Part shown: positions 1-9,219 of the stretch, one piece after another
Layout of the letters: every line of letters begins with the position of its first letter
Position numbering within the stretch: the stretch's first letter is position 1
NCBI GenBank assembly: GCA_964648505.1
Contig: CAZYMI010000003.1
Coordinates: 62,001 to 126,000 of the forward strand
Source: CAZYMI01 sp964648505
Lineage (GTDB): Bacteria > Pseudomonadota > Alphaproteobacteria > Micavibrionales > Micavibrionaceae
DNA length: 64,000 nucleotides
Direction: 5' to 3'
Notes under the pieces: generated by a model
The model's database searches: none
The model's input: only the letters and a program-made list of their open reading frames with translations
What the model was told of the DNA's origin: nothing
Position numbers and translations under genes: made by a program

Positions 1-146
1 GCCGGAAAAGCCAGTAAAAAACTCGAAAGGATAAGAATGTATTTTTTCATCTTTTCTCTTCGAAGACTTCATACAAAAAGTTACACTTCTATTGTTTGTA
101 GAAAAAATATAGCGTAAAACCATAGGGTTAACGTTAAGGATTTCGT

Positions 147-1124
147 ATGACCCCACAAGCCACACCCTATTTGGGGGCACAATTCAGCCCTGTGACTATT
201 TTTGGCGGCACTGGATTTATAGGCCGTCAGATCATCCGTGAACTGGCGCGCTCAGGGGTTACTATTCGTGTGGCCTGTCGTAATCCAGAAAGCGCTTACG
301 CACTTAGGCCTTCTGGTATGGTTGGGCAAATTGTTCCGGTTACCTGTGATATCAACGATACAGCCAGCCTGCGTCACGCCCTTTCTGGAGCCAAGACAGT
401 TATAAACTGTATCGGCATTCTTTTTGAAAAAGGACAGCAGCGCTTTCAAAAACTTCATGCCGATTTTCCTGGTACGCTTGCCCGTTTATGCCAAGAAGAA
501 AATATTGAACATCTTATTCATATCTCGGCGCTTGGTATTGAAAATTCAAAATCAAACTACGCCAAAACAAAATATGAAGGAGAACGTAACTTAAAAAATG
601 CTTTTCCTCAGGCTATTATTTTAAGACCGAGTGTTGTGTTCGGTGCAGAAGATAATTTTTTTAATCAGTTTGCAACGCTGGCGCGTTATCTTCCTGTTCT
701 TCCTTTGATTGGCGCAGGAAAAACAAAGTTTCAGCCTATTTTTGTAGGTGATATTGCTGACGCTGTAATAAAAGCACTGCAAACCCCATCTGCTGCAGGA
801 CATATATTTGAACTGGGGGGGCCTGAAATTTTAACCTTCCGGTCTATTTATGAAAGGCTTTTTGAGCACACAAAAAACCCACGTTATTTAATGCCTATCC
901 CTTTCTGTTTGGCAAAAGTCAAAGGGGCTTTCTTACAGATGCTACCCCATCCCCTGCTGACAATCGATCAAGTTCGTTCTCTTGAAACAGATAGTATTTT
1001 AACGCAAAAATATAAAACTGTATCCGACCTTGGCCTTGTGCCTGCAAGTCTTGACCTTATTTTGCCAACCTATCTTGATAGATTTCGTCCGGGTGGACGA
1101 TTTGCTGAGAAAAAAAAGGCTTAA
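147..1124 (+). CDS. NDUFA9-like complex I-associated NAD(P)-binding protein (atypical SDR)
   Basis: This 325-residue protein has an N-terminal Rossmann nucleotide site, GGTGFIG at residues 20-26, and a later YAKTK (YxxxK-type) element near residue 137. Together these place it in the atypical short-chain dehydrogenase group that includes the 39-kDa NDUFA9 subunit of mitochondrial complex I. Alphaproteobacterial relatives are usually called complex I NDUFA9-family proteins and are thought to be structural or assembly-related rather than catalytic; that role is inferred here. The ATG at 147 has an AAGGA six bases upstream. surA follows after five bases, so the gene probably heads a surA-rsmA transcript. 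A general sugar-epimerase role is the main alternative. Confidence 0.8.
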   Translation: MTPQATPYLGAQFSPVTIFGGTGFIGRQIIRELARSGVTIRVACRNPESAYALRPSGMVGQIVPVTCDINDTASLRHALSGAKTVINCIGILFEKGQQRFQKLHADFPGTLARLCQEENIEHLIHISALGIENSKSNYAKTKYEGERNLKNAFPQAIILRPSVVFGAEDNFFNQFATLARYLPVLPLIGAGKTKFQPIFVGDIADAVIKALQTPSAAGHIFELGGPEILTFRSIYERLFEHTKNPRYLMPIPFCLAKVKGAFLQMLPHPLLTIDQVRSLETDSILTQKYKTVSDLGLVPASLDLILPTYLDRFRPGGRFAEKKKA

Positions 1125-1129
1125 AGTTT

Positions 1130-2077
1130 ATGCGCCGCATTATTTTATTTCTAATACTTGTTCTGGCTTCCCCAGGATCATCGTACGCTCAAGAGCGCAA
1201 TGATGGCATTGCTGTTATTGTAAATAGCGGTGTGGTTACGAATTCAGACGTTAATGATCGTATGCGCTTAATCATGGTCTCTTCAGGTCTACCACAAACG
1301 CCCGAGGTTATCAGCAAGCTGAGGCCTCAGGTAATCAGCAACCTAATTGAAGAAGAAATTAAACTTCAAGAAGCCGACCGGTTAAAAATTAAAATCGAAC
1401 CTACCGATATTGAAGCTGCAATCAATAACCTGGGTGAGCAAAACAAAATGACGGGTGAACAATTCCGCACCATGTTGCAAAAAGGTGGCGGAATACGCTT
1501 ATCTACCTTAAGGGACCAGATTAAATCTCAACTGGCATGGACCAAGATTGTCATGCGTCAGGTGCGGCCCAATGTCGATGTTTCTGAAAGCGACATCGAT
1601 TTTGAACTCAAACAACTGGGCACATTTATGGGGAAAAATGAATGGCAAATTTCAGAAATTTTTCTGCCTATTGAAAAAGCAAAAGATGAAGCCCCGGCTA
1701 TGACCTTTGCGATGCGCTTGCTAGCTGAAATTCGTAAAGATCCAGAAAAAAATTTCCCTACATTTGCACGTCAATTTTCACGCGCACCCACAGGACCCGC
1801 TGGGGGCGATCTGGGCTGGGTCAGAGAAGGGCTACTACCTGAAAAACTTGATGCTGCTGTTTTGCCTATGGATAAGGGCCAGATTACAGATCCCATCCGG
1901 TCACTTACGGGGCTTCACATTTTGTGGCTTCGTGATGTGCGCACTATCTCTAACGAAACACTCCCCAACCGTGAAGCGTTAACTCAGCGTATTGGCAATG
2001 AACGTCTTGACCGCGCACAGCGGCGTTATTATCTTGAATTAAAATCTTCGGCATTTATTGATGAACGCGGATCTTGA
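1130..2077 (+). CDS. surA: SurA-like periplasmic peptidyl-prolyl isomerase/chaperone
   Basis: The 315-residue product starts with a Sec signal peptide; cleavage is likely after SSYA at residue 20. An N-terminal SurA chaperone region follows, then one parvulin (PpiC-type) domain at about residues 172-275 with the typical GPAGGDLGWV segment. SurA assists folding of outer-membrane beta-barrel proteins in the periplasm. E. coli SurA has two parvulin domains, but single-domain forms are usual in alphaproteobacteria. The reading frame overlaps the start of rsmA by 20 bases. That fits the common surA-(pdxA)-rsmA arrangement, except that pdxA is absent. Confidence 0.87.
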   Translation: MRRIILFLILVLASPGSSYAQERNDGIAVIVNSGVVTNSDVNDRMRLIMVSSGLPQTPEVISKLRPQVISNLIEEEIKLQEADRLKIKIEPTDIEAAINNLGEQNKMTGEQFRTMLQKGGGIRLSTLRDQIKSQLAWTKIVMRQVRPNVDVSESDIDFELKQLGTFMGKNEWQISEIFLPIEKAKDEAPAMTFAMRLLAEIRKDPEKNFPTFARQFSRAPTGPAGGDLGWVREGLLPEKLDAAVLPMDKGQITDPIRSLTGLHILWLRDVRTISNETLPNREALTQRIGNERLDRAQRRYYLELKSSAFIDERGS

Positions 2078-2891
2078 TACGCTTCCAAGTTTACGCGAGC
2101 TTGTTGAACGATTTGATATTCGTGCTAAAAAATCTTTAGGACAAAACTTTCTTTTTGATCAGAATCTGACCGATAAAATTGCGCGCGTTCCGGGAAATCT
2201 TTCAAATATTCATGTGATTGAAATTGGCCCAGGACCTGGGGGGCTAACACGATCACTTTTAAAGACAAACGCAAAAGAAATTTCAGCGGTCGAGTTTGAT
2301 CCACGCGCAGTATCGGCTTTGCAAGGCCTTATTAAATTTGCCCAAGGAAGACTCAACGTTATAGAAGGAGACGCCTTAAAGATTGATTTCACGAATATTG
2401 CGTCTACCGGGCCTCGGGTTATTATTGCCAACCTTCCATACAATATTGCGACACCTTTATTGATAGGCTGGTTAAAAAAAATTCATGAAAATCGAGATTT
2501 TTTTCAATCCATTACCATTATGGTGCAGCGTGAGGTTGCTGAGCGTATCGCAGCACAGCACAGCACATCCGATTATGGGCGTCTTTCGATTATAACGCAG
2601 TGGCTTTGTGATACAAAGATTATGTTTGATGTTCCGCCTGAAGCCTTTTCACCCCCACCCAAAGTAACATCAAGCATCATTCATCTGGTTCCCAAAAAAT
2701 CTTTTCAGGTAGAGCCTTCTTTCAAAGACATGGAAAGGCTGACAGCTTCTGCTTTCAATCAAAGACGTAAAATGATCCGACAATCGCTAAAAGCCTATCT
2801 GCCTGCTATTGAATCTTTAGGCATAGACCCTACCTTGCGCGCTGAAAACCTAACGCTGGATGATTTTTTAAATCTCGCCTTAAAGCTTTAA
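2058..2891 (+). CDS. rsmA: 16S rRNA (adenine1518/1519-N6)-dimethyltransferase RsmA/KsgA
   Basis: The 277-residue enzyme dimethylates two adjacent adenines in the 3'-terminal hairpin of 16S rRNA late in 30S assembly. The N-terminal KKSLGQNFL signature (about residues 24-32), the SAM-binding IEIGPGPGGLT near residue 54 and the catalytic NLPYN motif near residue 125 are all present. Length matches the family. Two ATGs lie together (2058 and 2061), both inside the end of surA, which implies translational coupling. The stop overlaps the convergent serC stop by four bases. Confidence 0.95.
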   Translation: MMNADLDTLPSLRELVERFDIRAKKSLGQNFLFDQNLTDKIARVPGNLSNIHVIEIGPGPGGLTRSLLKTNAKEISAVEFDPRAVSALQGLIKFAQGRLNVIEGDALKIDFTNIASTGPRVIIANLPYNIATPLLIGWLKKIHENRDFFQSITIMVQREVAERIAAQHSTSDYGRLSIITQWLCDTKIMFDVPPEAFSPPPKVTSSIIHLVPKKSFQVEPSFKDMERLTASAFNQRRKMIRQSLKAYLPAIESLGIDPTLRAENLTLDDFLNLALKL

Positions 2892-4060
2892 GCGGCCTGC
2901 TTTTGTGCTGATGATTTGGTATCGGCAAAAGCCCAGTCTAGCCACGGCGTCAAGGCAGCTACATCTGACGCTTCAACAGTTGCGCCGCACCATACACGCA
3001 AACCTGCAGGCGCATCACGATAATGGGCCAAGTCATATCCTGCACCTTCTTTATCAAGCTTCTTGCACATGTCTTTAACAAAACCAACCTGCGCTTCTCT
3101 GTCTAAAGATTCAAACCAAGGGTCTGTCATTTTAAAACATACAGATGTTACAGATCGCTTTTCTTTTTCTGTGACCAAAAAAGTAATCCAATTTGATTTT
3201 TCAACCCACTTTTCAAGAATAGCCAGATTATCCTGACACCGTTTTATAGTGCCCTTAAGGCCACCAATCTGATCAACCCAGCGAAGAGAATCCATACAAT
3301 CTTCAAGCGCGAGCATAGAAGGCGTGTTAATTGTTTCGCCTGTGAATATTCCTTCAATTAGCTTTCCTTTAGCCGTCATGCGGAAAATTTTAGGTAAGGG
3401 CCTGTCAGGGGTGAAACTCTCAAGGCGCGCTACGGCGCGGGGCGATAAAACAAGCATGCCATGCGCCGCTTCACCCCCTATAACTTTCTGCCATGACCAT
3501 GTTGTTACATCGAGCTTAGACCAAGGCATATCATAAGCAAACACAGCCGATGTCGCATCACAAAATGTTAACCCCTGACGATCATCCTTGATCCAGTTGG
3601 AATCAGGCACACATGCCCCTGATGTCGTACCATTCCACGTAAACACAACATCACGATCACAATCGACTTTTGAAAAATCTGGCAGATCACCATAGTCAAC
3701 ATCAAAAGATCGCATATCAGAAATCTTGAGCTGCGACTTAATATCTTTCAACCACTCTTTACCAAAGCTTTCCCAGGATAACACATCAACACCACGCGCA
3801 CCCAGCATCGACCACATCGCCATCTCAATCGCGCCTGTGTCAGAAGCAGGCACAATCCCTATTTTATAATCTGCGGGTATAGCGAGCAATGTTCGATGCT
3901 TATCAATACATTCTTGTAAACGAATCTTGCCCGGCCCAGAACGATGTGAACGACCCAGCAAAGCCCCCGACAGGCATGATGCAGACCAGCCGGGTCTTTT
4001 AGCAGCAGGACCGGATGAAAAGTTAGGGCAATTAGGTTTAAGTACTGGTTTACTGGTCAT
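2888..4060 (-). CDS. serC: Phosphoserine aminotransferase
   Basis: This 390-residue class V PLP aminotransferase converts 3-phosphohydroxypyruvate and glutamate to 3-phosphoserine, the second step of serine synthesis. The N-terminal NFSSGPAAKRPGW segment is typical of the alphaproteobacterial SerC type, and the PLP lysine lies in SWQKVIGGE near residue 190. It is divergent from serB, with 73 bases between the two start codons. serA, for the first step, is 44 kb away at 48.5 kb, whereas many alphaproteobacteria keep serC next to serA. Confidence 0.93.
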   Translation of the reverse strand: MTSKPVLKPNCPNFSSGPAAKRPGWSASCLSGALLGRSHRSGPGKIRLQECIDKHRTLLAIPADYKIGIVPASDTGAIEMAMWSMLGARGVDVLSWESFGKEWLKDIKSQLKISDMRSFDVDYGDLPDFSKVDCDRDVVFTWNGTTSGACVPDSNWIKDDRQGLTFCDATSAVFAYDMPWSKLDVTTWSWQKVIGGEAAHGMLVLSPRAVARLESFTPDRPLPKIFRMTAKGKLIEGIFTGETINTPSMLALEDCMDSLRWVDQIGGLKGTIKRCQDNLAILEKWVEKSNWITFLVTEKEKRSVTSVCFKMTDPWFESLDREAQVGFVKDMCKKLDKEGAGYDLAHYRDAPAGLRVWCGATVEASDVAALTPWLDWAFADTKSSAQKQAA

Positions 4061-4133
4061 AAATGGGTCCTCTTGTGGAATCGGCTTATGTTCGACATCC
4101 TACTCATATGGCCTATCTGATTCCAGAGTTTTC

Positions 4134-5042
4134 ATGTTTGTTTTAACGCTTATCGCTAGCACGACCCCCCTGAAGGCTGCCCATCTTGGTGTCATCGAAG
4201 GCATTTTAGATCCTATGGGCCTGCGTCTTTCCTTAAGTCCGCCGGTTTGGTTAGCTCCGCATAAAGCTGCAGACTTATTTATTGAAGATAAACCAAACCA
4301 AAAGCAAATGGGCGAACTTAGACAAGCTCTTGATCATGATAAAATTGATATTCTCGTCAGCCGGACAGGCGTTGCGCGACGCAAATTGTTGCTGCTTGCT
4401 GATATGGACGCAACAATTGTAACCACCGAAACACTCGATGAACTTGCAGGCCATGTCGGTCTGCATGAAAAAATTTCAGCAATTACAATGCGCGCCATGA
4501 ACGGCGACCTTGATTTTCACGAAGCGCTTCGTGAACGTGTTTCCCTGCTCAAAGATCTCAGCGTAGAATCTCTGTTTCAAACTTTAATGAAAACCGATCT
4601 TTCTGAAGGAGCAGAAACGCTTGTAAGAACCATGTCTGCGCATGGCGCAACCTGCGTTCTTGTCTCTGGCGGCTTCACATTTTTCACAAGCGCTATCATG
4701 TCATTGTGTGGATTCCACCACAATCACGGCAATAGTTTAGAAATTGTTGAAAATAAGCTCACCGGGCGCGTACTTGATCCTATTCTTGATAAGGATGCTA
4801 AGCTAAGCTTCTTAAAAAGCTACGCCGCGCAGCAATCCCTTGATCTGCATGAAACTCTTGCAGTAGGCGACGGGGCCAATGATTTACCAATGCTCGAAGC
4901 AGCTGGTCTCGGGGTTGGGTATCGCCCCAAAAAGCTTTTAACAGAAAGGCTTTTTAACATCGTTCAATATTCTGATTTAACGTCTCTATTATTCGCGCAA
5001 GGATATAAAGAAGACGAATTCATCCATCGACAGACTCATTAA
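4134..5042 (+). CDS. serB: Phosphoserine phosphatase
   Basis: SerB removes phosphate from 3-phosphoserine to give serine. The HAD nucleophile motif is DMDAT with Asp90 and Asp92. The later SGGFTFF and GDGANDLPML motifs complete the HAD active site. An N-terminal regulatory-type region precedes the phosphatase domain. The open frame continues upstream to 3927, but that stretch lies antisense to serC. The ATG at 4134 gives the expected 302-residue protein and leaves room for a divergent promoter. The ribosome-binding site before it is weak, so the exact start is less sure than the function. Confidence 0.92.
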   Translation: MFVLTLIASTTPLKAAHLGVIEGILDPMGLRLSLSPPVWLAPHKAADLFIEDKPNQKQMGELRQALDHDKIDILVSRTGVARRKLLLLADMDATIVTTETLDELAGHVGLHEKISAITMRAMNGDLDFHEALRERVSLLKDLSVESLFQTLMKTDLSEGAETLVRTMSAHGATCVLVSGGFTFFTSAIMSLCGFHHNHGNSLEIVENKLTGRVLDPILDKDAKLSFLKSYAAQQSLDLHETLAVGDGANDLPMLEAAGLGVGYRPKKLLTERLFNIVQYSDLTSLLFAQGYKEDEFIHRQTH

Positions 5043-5061
5043 TGACCTTTATGATAAACCT

Positions 5062-5955
5062 ATGACACAGCAAAAGCTAAAAGTTTCAGACGAAGAACTT
5101 GAGGACTTCATCCATAAATTTGGGCGCGATTACACTGCCCTTGCGCGCCTTGATCGTTTTGATCCTATCACAGGCAGGGACGAAGAAATCGATCAAGTCA
5201 TTTTAATTCTTCTACAAAAAGGACTTAAAAACGCCATGCTACTGGCTCCGGCAGGGGTTGGTAAAACAGCTTTGTGTGTTGGACTGGCGCAAACGGTTGT
5301 TAAAGGCGCGGTGCCTGATTATTTAAAAGATGCGCGCGTAATTGAAATTGATCTGGCGGCAATGGCCGGGGGAACATCAGGCCCCGCTGAATTTCAGGGT
5401 CGTTTTATTCCCATGTGCCGCGGTTTTGCGGAACGTTATCATGACCCTAAATACCCAAAGTTTATTTTATTTATCGATGAAATTCATACCATTATGCCCA
5501 GTGTTCAAGGAAGCGCTTATCGCGGCCTGTCTGAGGTTATGAAACCCTATCTAACCGTAGGCGATCTTCATGTTATTGGCGCAACAACAAAAGATGAATA
5601 CCGCATGTATGTTGCAGAAGATCCGGCCCTTGACCGTCGTTTTCAAAAAATTGAACTGGCCATCCCGAACGGCCCCCAAACAGTTAAAATACTGGAAGCG
5701 TTACGACCAGGCCTTGAAAAACATCACAAAATAAAAATTCCTGATTCTGTTCTTAATGAAGTTGTAAAGCTGACTGAAGAACATATGCGCAAACGTAACC
5801 AGCCAGATAAATCGATTATTATGCTTGACGCATCATGTGCACACTGGGTCAAAACAAAAGGTATCGGTTCCGAACTACAAATGGAAAGTGTGTATTACAT
5901 GATTTCAAAAGAAACAGGAATCCATGCAGGAGCATTAGACGACCGCAAAAAGTGA
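5062..5955 (+). CDS. Stand-alone single-module Clp-type AAA+ ATPase
   Basis: The 297-residue protein matches only the first AAA+ module of ClpA/ClpB. Walker A is APAGVGKT (residues 62-69), Walker B FILFIDE (ends at Asp139-Glu140), sensor 1 VIGATT, and arginine finger DRRF (191-194). There is no N-domain, no middle coiled coil, no second AAA+ module and no ClpP-binding loop. The pore-loop segment, normally GTKYRG in ClpA/ClpB, reads GTSGPAE, so the substrate-gripping tyrosine is missing. It begins 19 bases after serB and may be cotranscribed with it. Its role is unknown. It could be a remodelling ATPase, a regulator of full-length Clp proteins, or a relic of a larger gene. Confidence 0.75.
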   Translation: MTQQKLKVSDEELEDFIHKFGRDYTALARLDRFDPITGRDEEIDQVILILLQKGLKNAMLLAPAGVGKTALCVGLAQTVVKGAVPDYLKDARVIEIDLAAMAGGTSGPAEFQGRFIPMCRGFAERYHDPKYPKFILFIDEIHTIMPSVQGSAYRGLSEVMKPYLTVGDLHVIGATTKDEYRMYVAEDPALDRRFQKIELAIPNGPQTVKILEALRPGLEKHHKIKIPDSVLNEVVKLTEEHMRKRNQPDKSIIMLDASCAHWVKTKGIGSELQMESVYYMISKETGIHAGALDDRKK

Positions 5956-5965
5956 CGGTAAGTTT

Positions 5966-6610
5966 TTAAATTGCATGAATTGCTTGAAGCGTTGTTTCAT
6001 AAACATCATCAACCCAATCTGGAATGTTGTTATAAGTGCGCCCATGAAGAACCAACATCGTCTTCATCCCCATTTTTTTAGCAAGGCGTAAATTACGAGG
6101 AATATCTTCAATCATTACCGTGCTTTTTGCATCAGACCCCAGTCTTTCTAAAGCATACCGAAAACCTGCATCTGAACTAGCCTTTCCTTGGAAAGAAACC
6201 ATATCTGTTGAGATCATTTTATCGGCATCGAATACGTCATGAAGATCAATATGCGTGATAACCTTGTGAAGCCAGTGCGCATGAGCGTTGGTTAGAATAC
6301 CTTTTTCTATTTTAAGGTTAATAATTGCCTGCTTTAAATATGTGTCCGGCTGCAAGTGCCTATGATCTACTTTTTGTGCAAAAACGGGGAGCCATTGTGC
6401 CCAACTGGCCAATTTCAGTTCTTCTATAAAAACTTTTGATGATTCATTATGAGTACCCGTGCTTCTTTTTGCTAAAGTCAAAGCATCCTCATGACTGCCT
6501 TTAAACCCAAAATGTAAAGCTGTATCAACGGCACCTGCCACATACATTTCAATCGCTTTTGGAGTTTCAGGATACAAAACGCCGTCAAAGTCAAACAAAA
6601 CAGCTTTCAT
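5966..6610 (-). CDS. HAD-superfamily phosphatase, pyrimidine 5'-nucleotidase-like
   Basis: The 214-residue protein opens with the HAD motif LFDFDGVLYPE (nucleophile Asp7, general acid Asp9). It continues with GILTNAH (motif II) and MIEDIPRN (motif IV). The spacing and an alpha-helical cap match the subgroup of alphaproteobacterial pyrimidine 5'-nucleotidase or phosphoglycolate-phosphatase-like enzymes. Substrate cannot be deduced. It overlaps the upstream SIMPL-domain gene by four bases, so it is the last gene of the minus-strand run that begins with the rsmC-like gene at 9096. Confidence 0.75.
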   Translation of the reverse strand: MKAVLFDFDGVLYPETPKAIEMYVAGAVDTALHFGFKGSHEDALTLAKRSTGTHNESSKVFIEELKLASWAQWLPVFAQKVDHRHLQPDTYLKQAIINLKIEKGILTNAHAHWLHKVITHIDLHDVFDADKMISTDMVSFQGKASSDAGFRYALERLGSDAKSTVMIEDIPRNLRLAKKMGMKTMLVLHGRTYNNIPDWVDDVYETTLQAIHAI

Positions 6611-7353
6611 TCCAAATAATAATCCACGGTTGTAACAACCCTGACAACTTTATGCCGCTGGGCTGATTCGGGAATATCAAAAACCTGATCACGTCCATTA
6701 ATTTCAAACAAGCCCTGATTAGCATTTTTAATACCACCAATTTTCTGACCAGCATCTTTTGCAAATTGCTGAGCACCCGCCCGCGCACCTTGCATAGCCT
6801 GCGCAATCATTTCCGGTTTAATATCATTTAGCTTTGTGAAAATATAATTTGGTGCGCCTGTGTTTGTAAGAACTACCCCTTGAGATAAAAGTTGGTTTGT
6901 GCTCTGTGCTGCTTTTGTGACACTTATGATATCATCAGACCGAACAACGAGCGTACGTGTTAAAATATAGCGCCCTGCAGATGCATTATCTGGCCTATAC
7001 GCTTGTGCCAGAAGGTCCTGCATATCTAAAGATAAAACAGAAACATCGTCACTCAGAATGGATTGATCTTTTAAAAAATTTTCAATTTTTGCCGCGTCAT
7101 CGGAAAGTTGCTTTTGCGCTGCAACCAAATCATTGCTTGTAACTGTATGCCTCAGCGCCCAAATAGCAAGATTTGCCTCAACCTCACGGGTTGCAAGGCC
7201 TTTGACTGTAACGAAATTATCTTTAGTACGGAATCCTTTAAGACCCTGTTCAATTTTATGGGCTGCGCAAACAACTGTGCCGAGTAAAAGTAAAAATGAA
7301 AAAAAGCAGATCGCTTTTCCAAGAACTGAACTTTCTTTGTAACAAAAACTCAT
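6607..7353 (-). CDS. SIMPL-domain (YggE/DUF541) envelope protein
   Basis: The 248-residue product has one hydrophobic segment at about residues 11-30 that could be a signal peptide or anchor. A SIMPL domain follows, carrying the characteristic VTVKGLATREVEANLA start near residue 46. E. coli YggE of this family is periplasmic and lowers oxidative stress; the biochemical activity is undefined. The gene starts one base after the rsuA-type gene ends and overlaps the phosphatase gene by four bases, so all are probably cotranscribed. Confidence 0.78.
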   Translation of the reverse strand: MSFCYKESSVLGKAICFFSFLLLLGTVVCAAHKIEQGLKGFRTKDNFVTVKGLATREVEANLAIWALRHTVTSNDLVAAQKQLSDDAAKIENFLKDQSILSDDVSVLSLDMQDLLAQAYRPDNASAGRYILTRTLVVRSDDIISVTKAAQSTNQLLSQGVVLTNTGAPNYIFTKLNDIKPEMIAQAMQGARAGAQQFAKDAGQKIGGIKNANQGLFEINGRDQVFDIPESAQRHKVVRVVTTVDYYLE

Positions 7354-7354
7354 C

Positions 7355-8101
7355 TTATCTCTCCGCTTTGGGTGTCGTAATTATAGCGGTAAGTTCTGGC
7401 GCTGGCAAAATTCGCCATTCGCCTTCTGGTAAATTATCTAAATTTATGCCTCCTACATGGCTGCGGTGAAGGGACAAAACTTCATTACCTATTGCGCCAA
7501 ACATTCTGCGCACCTGATGATAGCGACCTTCTTTTAAAACCAGTCTAGCTGACCTATCCCCGTCGGGTAAAAATTGTACTGGTAAGAGGGGCTTCTTTTC
7601 TGATTTAAGCATCAATGTTCCTGAACCAAATATTGCCGCTTCATCACCTTTAAACGCATCCCGAACTTGAATCTGATAAATTTTTTCAACATGTGTTCGG
7701 GGGGAAATAAGCTTGTGCATGATCTCACCATCGTCTGTTAAAATAACCAGACCTGTTGTATCTTTATCCAACCTTCCTGCCGGACAGAGCTTGGGATTGC
7801 GAACATTGAAACGAAACGGCAATAATTCAAAAATTGTAGCGCCATCACCATCGTCACGCGAACAAACATAGCCCACAGGTTTGTGTAAAATAATTGACAG
7901 AGGAAAAAGCGGATCAAGGGGCTGCTCTTCAATTGTAGCGCCTTTGGTTTTTACATCATCAAGAGAAACATGCATTTGTGGGTCAGTCACACATGTACCT
8001 GCTACAACAAAAACGCCTGATTTTATTATATTCGTTACATCTTTGCGTGACCCATAACCTAAATTAGCCAGCAACCTGTCGGCGCGCATCATCTTTATCA
8101 T
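7355..8101 (-). CDS. RsuA/RluB/E/F-family rRNA pseudouridine synthase
   Basis: The 248-residue protein has an N-terminal S4 RNA-binding domain (MRADRLLANLGYGSR, near residues 5-19). The pseudouridine synthase catalytic motif AGRLDKDTTG follows near residue 108, with the catalytic Asp. The EGRYHQVRRM segment later on is typical of the RsuA class. RsuA modifies U516 of 16S rRNA, while RluB, RluE and RluF act on 23S rRNA. The exact target is not decided by the sequence, although a 16S methyltransferase lies next door. Internal ATGs at 8092 and 8089 are alternative starts; the first ATG overlaps the upstream gene by four bases. Confidence 0.85.
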   Translation of the reverse strand: MIKMMRADRLLANLGYGSRKDVTNIIKSGVFVVAGTCVTDPQMHVSLDDVKTKGATIEEQPLDPLFPLSIILHKPVGYVCSRDDGDGATIFELLPFRFNVRNPKLCPAGRLDKDTTGLVILTDDGEIMHKLISPRTHVEKIYQIQVRDAFKGDEAAIFGSGTLMLKSEKKPLLPVQFLPDGDRSARLVLKEGRYHQVRRMFGAIGNEVLSLHRSHVGGINLDNLPEGEWRILPAPELTAIITTPKAER

Positions 8102-9096
8102 TTTACTGCCTCGTATACTTTAAAACCTTTGATATCGGCTTTAAGGGAAAAAGACCGAAAACACTCTTTTAAGCTTTCTTCATAAGGAAGGTGCCTGTTG
8201 GCAACAAACCATAATGTCCCAGAATTTTTAAGAGAAAGTGCTGCCGACTTTATAAATCTTTTGCCAAGAGAAGAATCTGCTTTCTGCCCTCGATGAAAAG
8301 GTGGATTCATTATGATATGATCAACTTCACTTTCTAAGGGCGTCGAGGTCAGGTCACGTAAAGCTGGCGTTTTAATAACAGAAAATTCTTCCAAATTTTT
8401 ACCGCAAGCATGCAGTGCTCGCAGATCACAATCAGCATAAATAATTTGTGAAATCTGATCATACTTCTTTGCAGCCTGTACGGATAAATATCCATACCCA
8501 CAGCCAAAATCAGCAATTTTTCCTGTCAGATTCTTATTAATTGTTTTCATTAAGAGTTCAGACCCATCATCAATAACATCCCATCCATAAAGACCTGGGC
8601 AAGACAAAAACTGACCTTGCAAAATTTTGCTGAAATCCGCTTGTTGCCGCCATAACATCAGCTTTTCTTGATTATAATTTTGCCCATTGGATATAAAATA
8701 ATACAAACGGCTATGGGCGCGAGAATCTTCATCAAAATCTATCTCAAGCTCTCGAAGGTCCCGACCTATTGTTCTACCACCTAAGTCATTCTCCAAAGCT
8801 ATAATAACCTGAGCACCCTCACTGGCATGTAAAAGCGACAAAGCAATCAATCCCCTTGTTTCTACGGCCTGTTTTGAGCCCAGCATCCATATGTTTTGAT
8901 AAAACCCTTGGGGTTGCTTTATAAATCTTTCCTCAGGGCCTATACGAAGACGAATATCGTACTGAAGGATATCACATTCATTTTTTGTCATAGCAGGGTT
9001 ATAAAAACCATTTACAAAAAGTGTTTTTCCGTGCTTGGCCTTCTCATGAAGGTTTAAAAAACTATTTAATGCTTTAGCCGCGGGACGATTGATCAT
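8098..9096 (-). CDS. rsmC: RsmC-like class I SAM methyltransferase (16S rRNA guanine-N2)
   Basis: The 332-residue protein follows the RsmC/RlmG plan. A degenerate N-terminal half (to about residue 180) precedes a functional methyltransferase domain with the SAM motif IADFGCGYGYLS near 195 and the catalytic NPPFH near 265. RsmC methylates G1207 of 16S rRNA. RlmG, which acts on 23S rRNA, has the same architecture and is the main alternative. The gene heads a four-gene minus-strand run in which every junction is a four-base overlap or a one-base gap. Confidence 0.78.
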   Translation of the reverse strand: MINRPAAKALNSFLNLHEKAKHGKTLFVNGFYNPAMTKNECDILQYDIRLRIGPEERFIKQPQGFYQNIWMLGSKQAVETRGLIALSLLHASEGAQVIIALENDLGGRTIGRDLRELEIDFDEDSRAHSRLYYFISNGQNYNQEKLMLWRQQADFSKILQGQFLSCPGLYGWDVIDDGSELLMKTINKNLTGKIADFGCGYGYLSVQAAKKYDQISQIIYADCDLRALHACGKNLEEFSVIKTPALRDLTSTPLESEVDHIIMNPPFHRGQKADSSLGKRFIKSAALSLKNSGTLWFVANRHLPYEESLKECFRSFSLKADIKGFKVYEAVK

Positions 9097-9219
9097 CTGT
9101 TTATAATTATGTCTAATTAAGTTGTATCTTATTATATTATATCGCGTTAATCTCTTGCACCTGAGTTACCAATTGATAGACATTAACAGCCCATAAAACA
9201 ATAAGAGCTTTGAATTCAC

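Noticed and set aside
3927..4133. N-terminal extension of the serB frame
   Set aside because: It lies antisense to the serC start, has no SerB-like sequence, and the ATG at 4134 gives normal family length.
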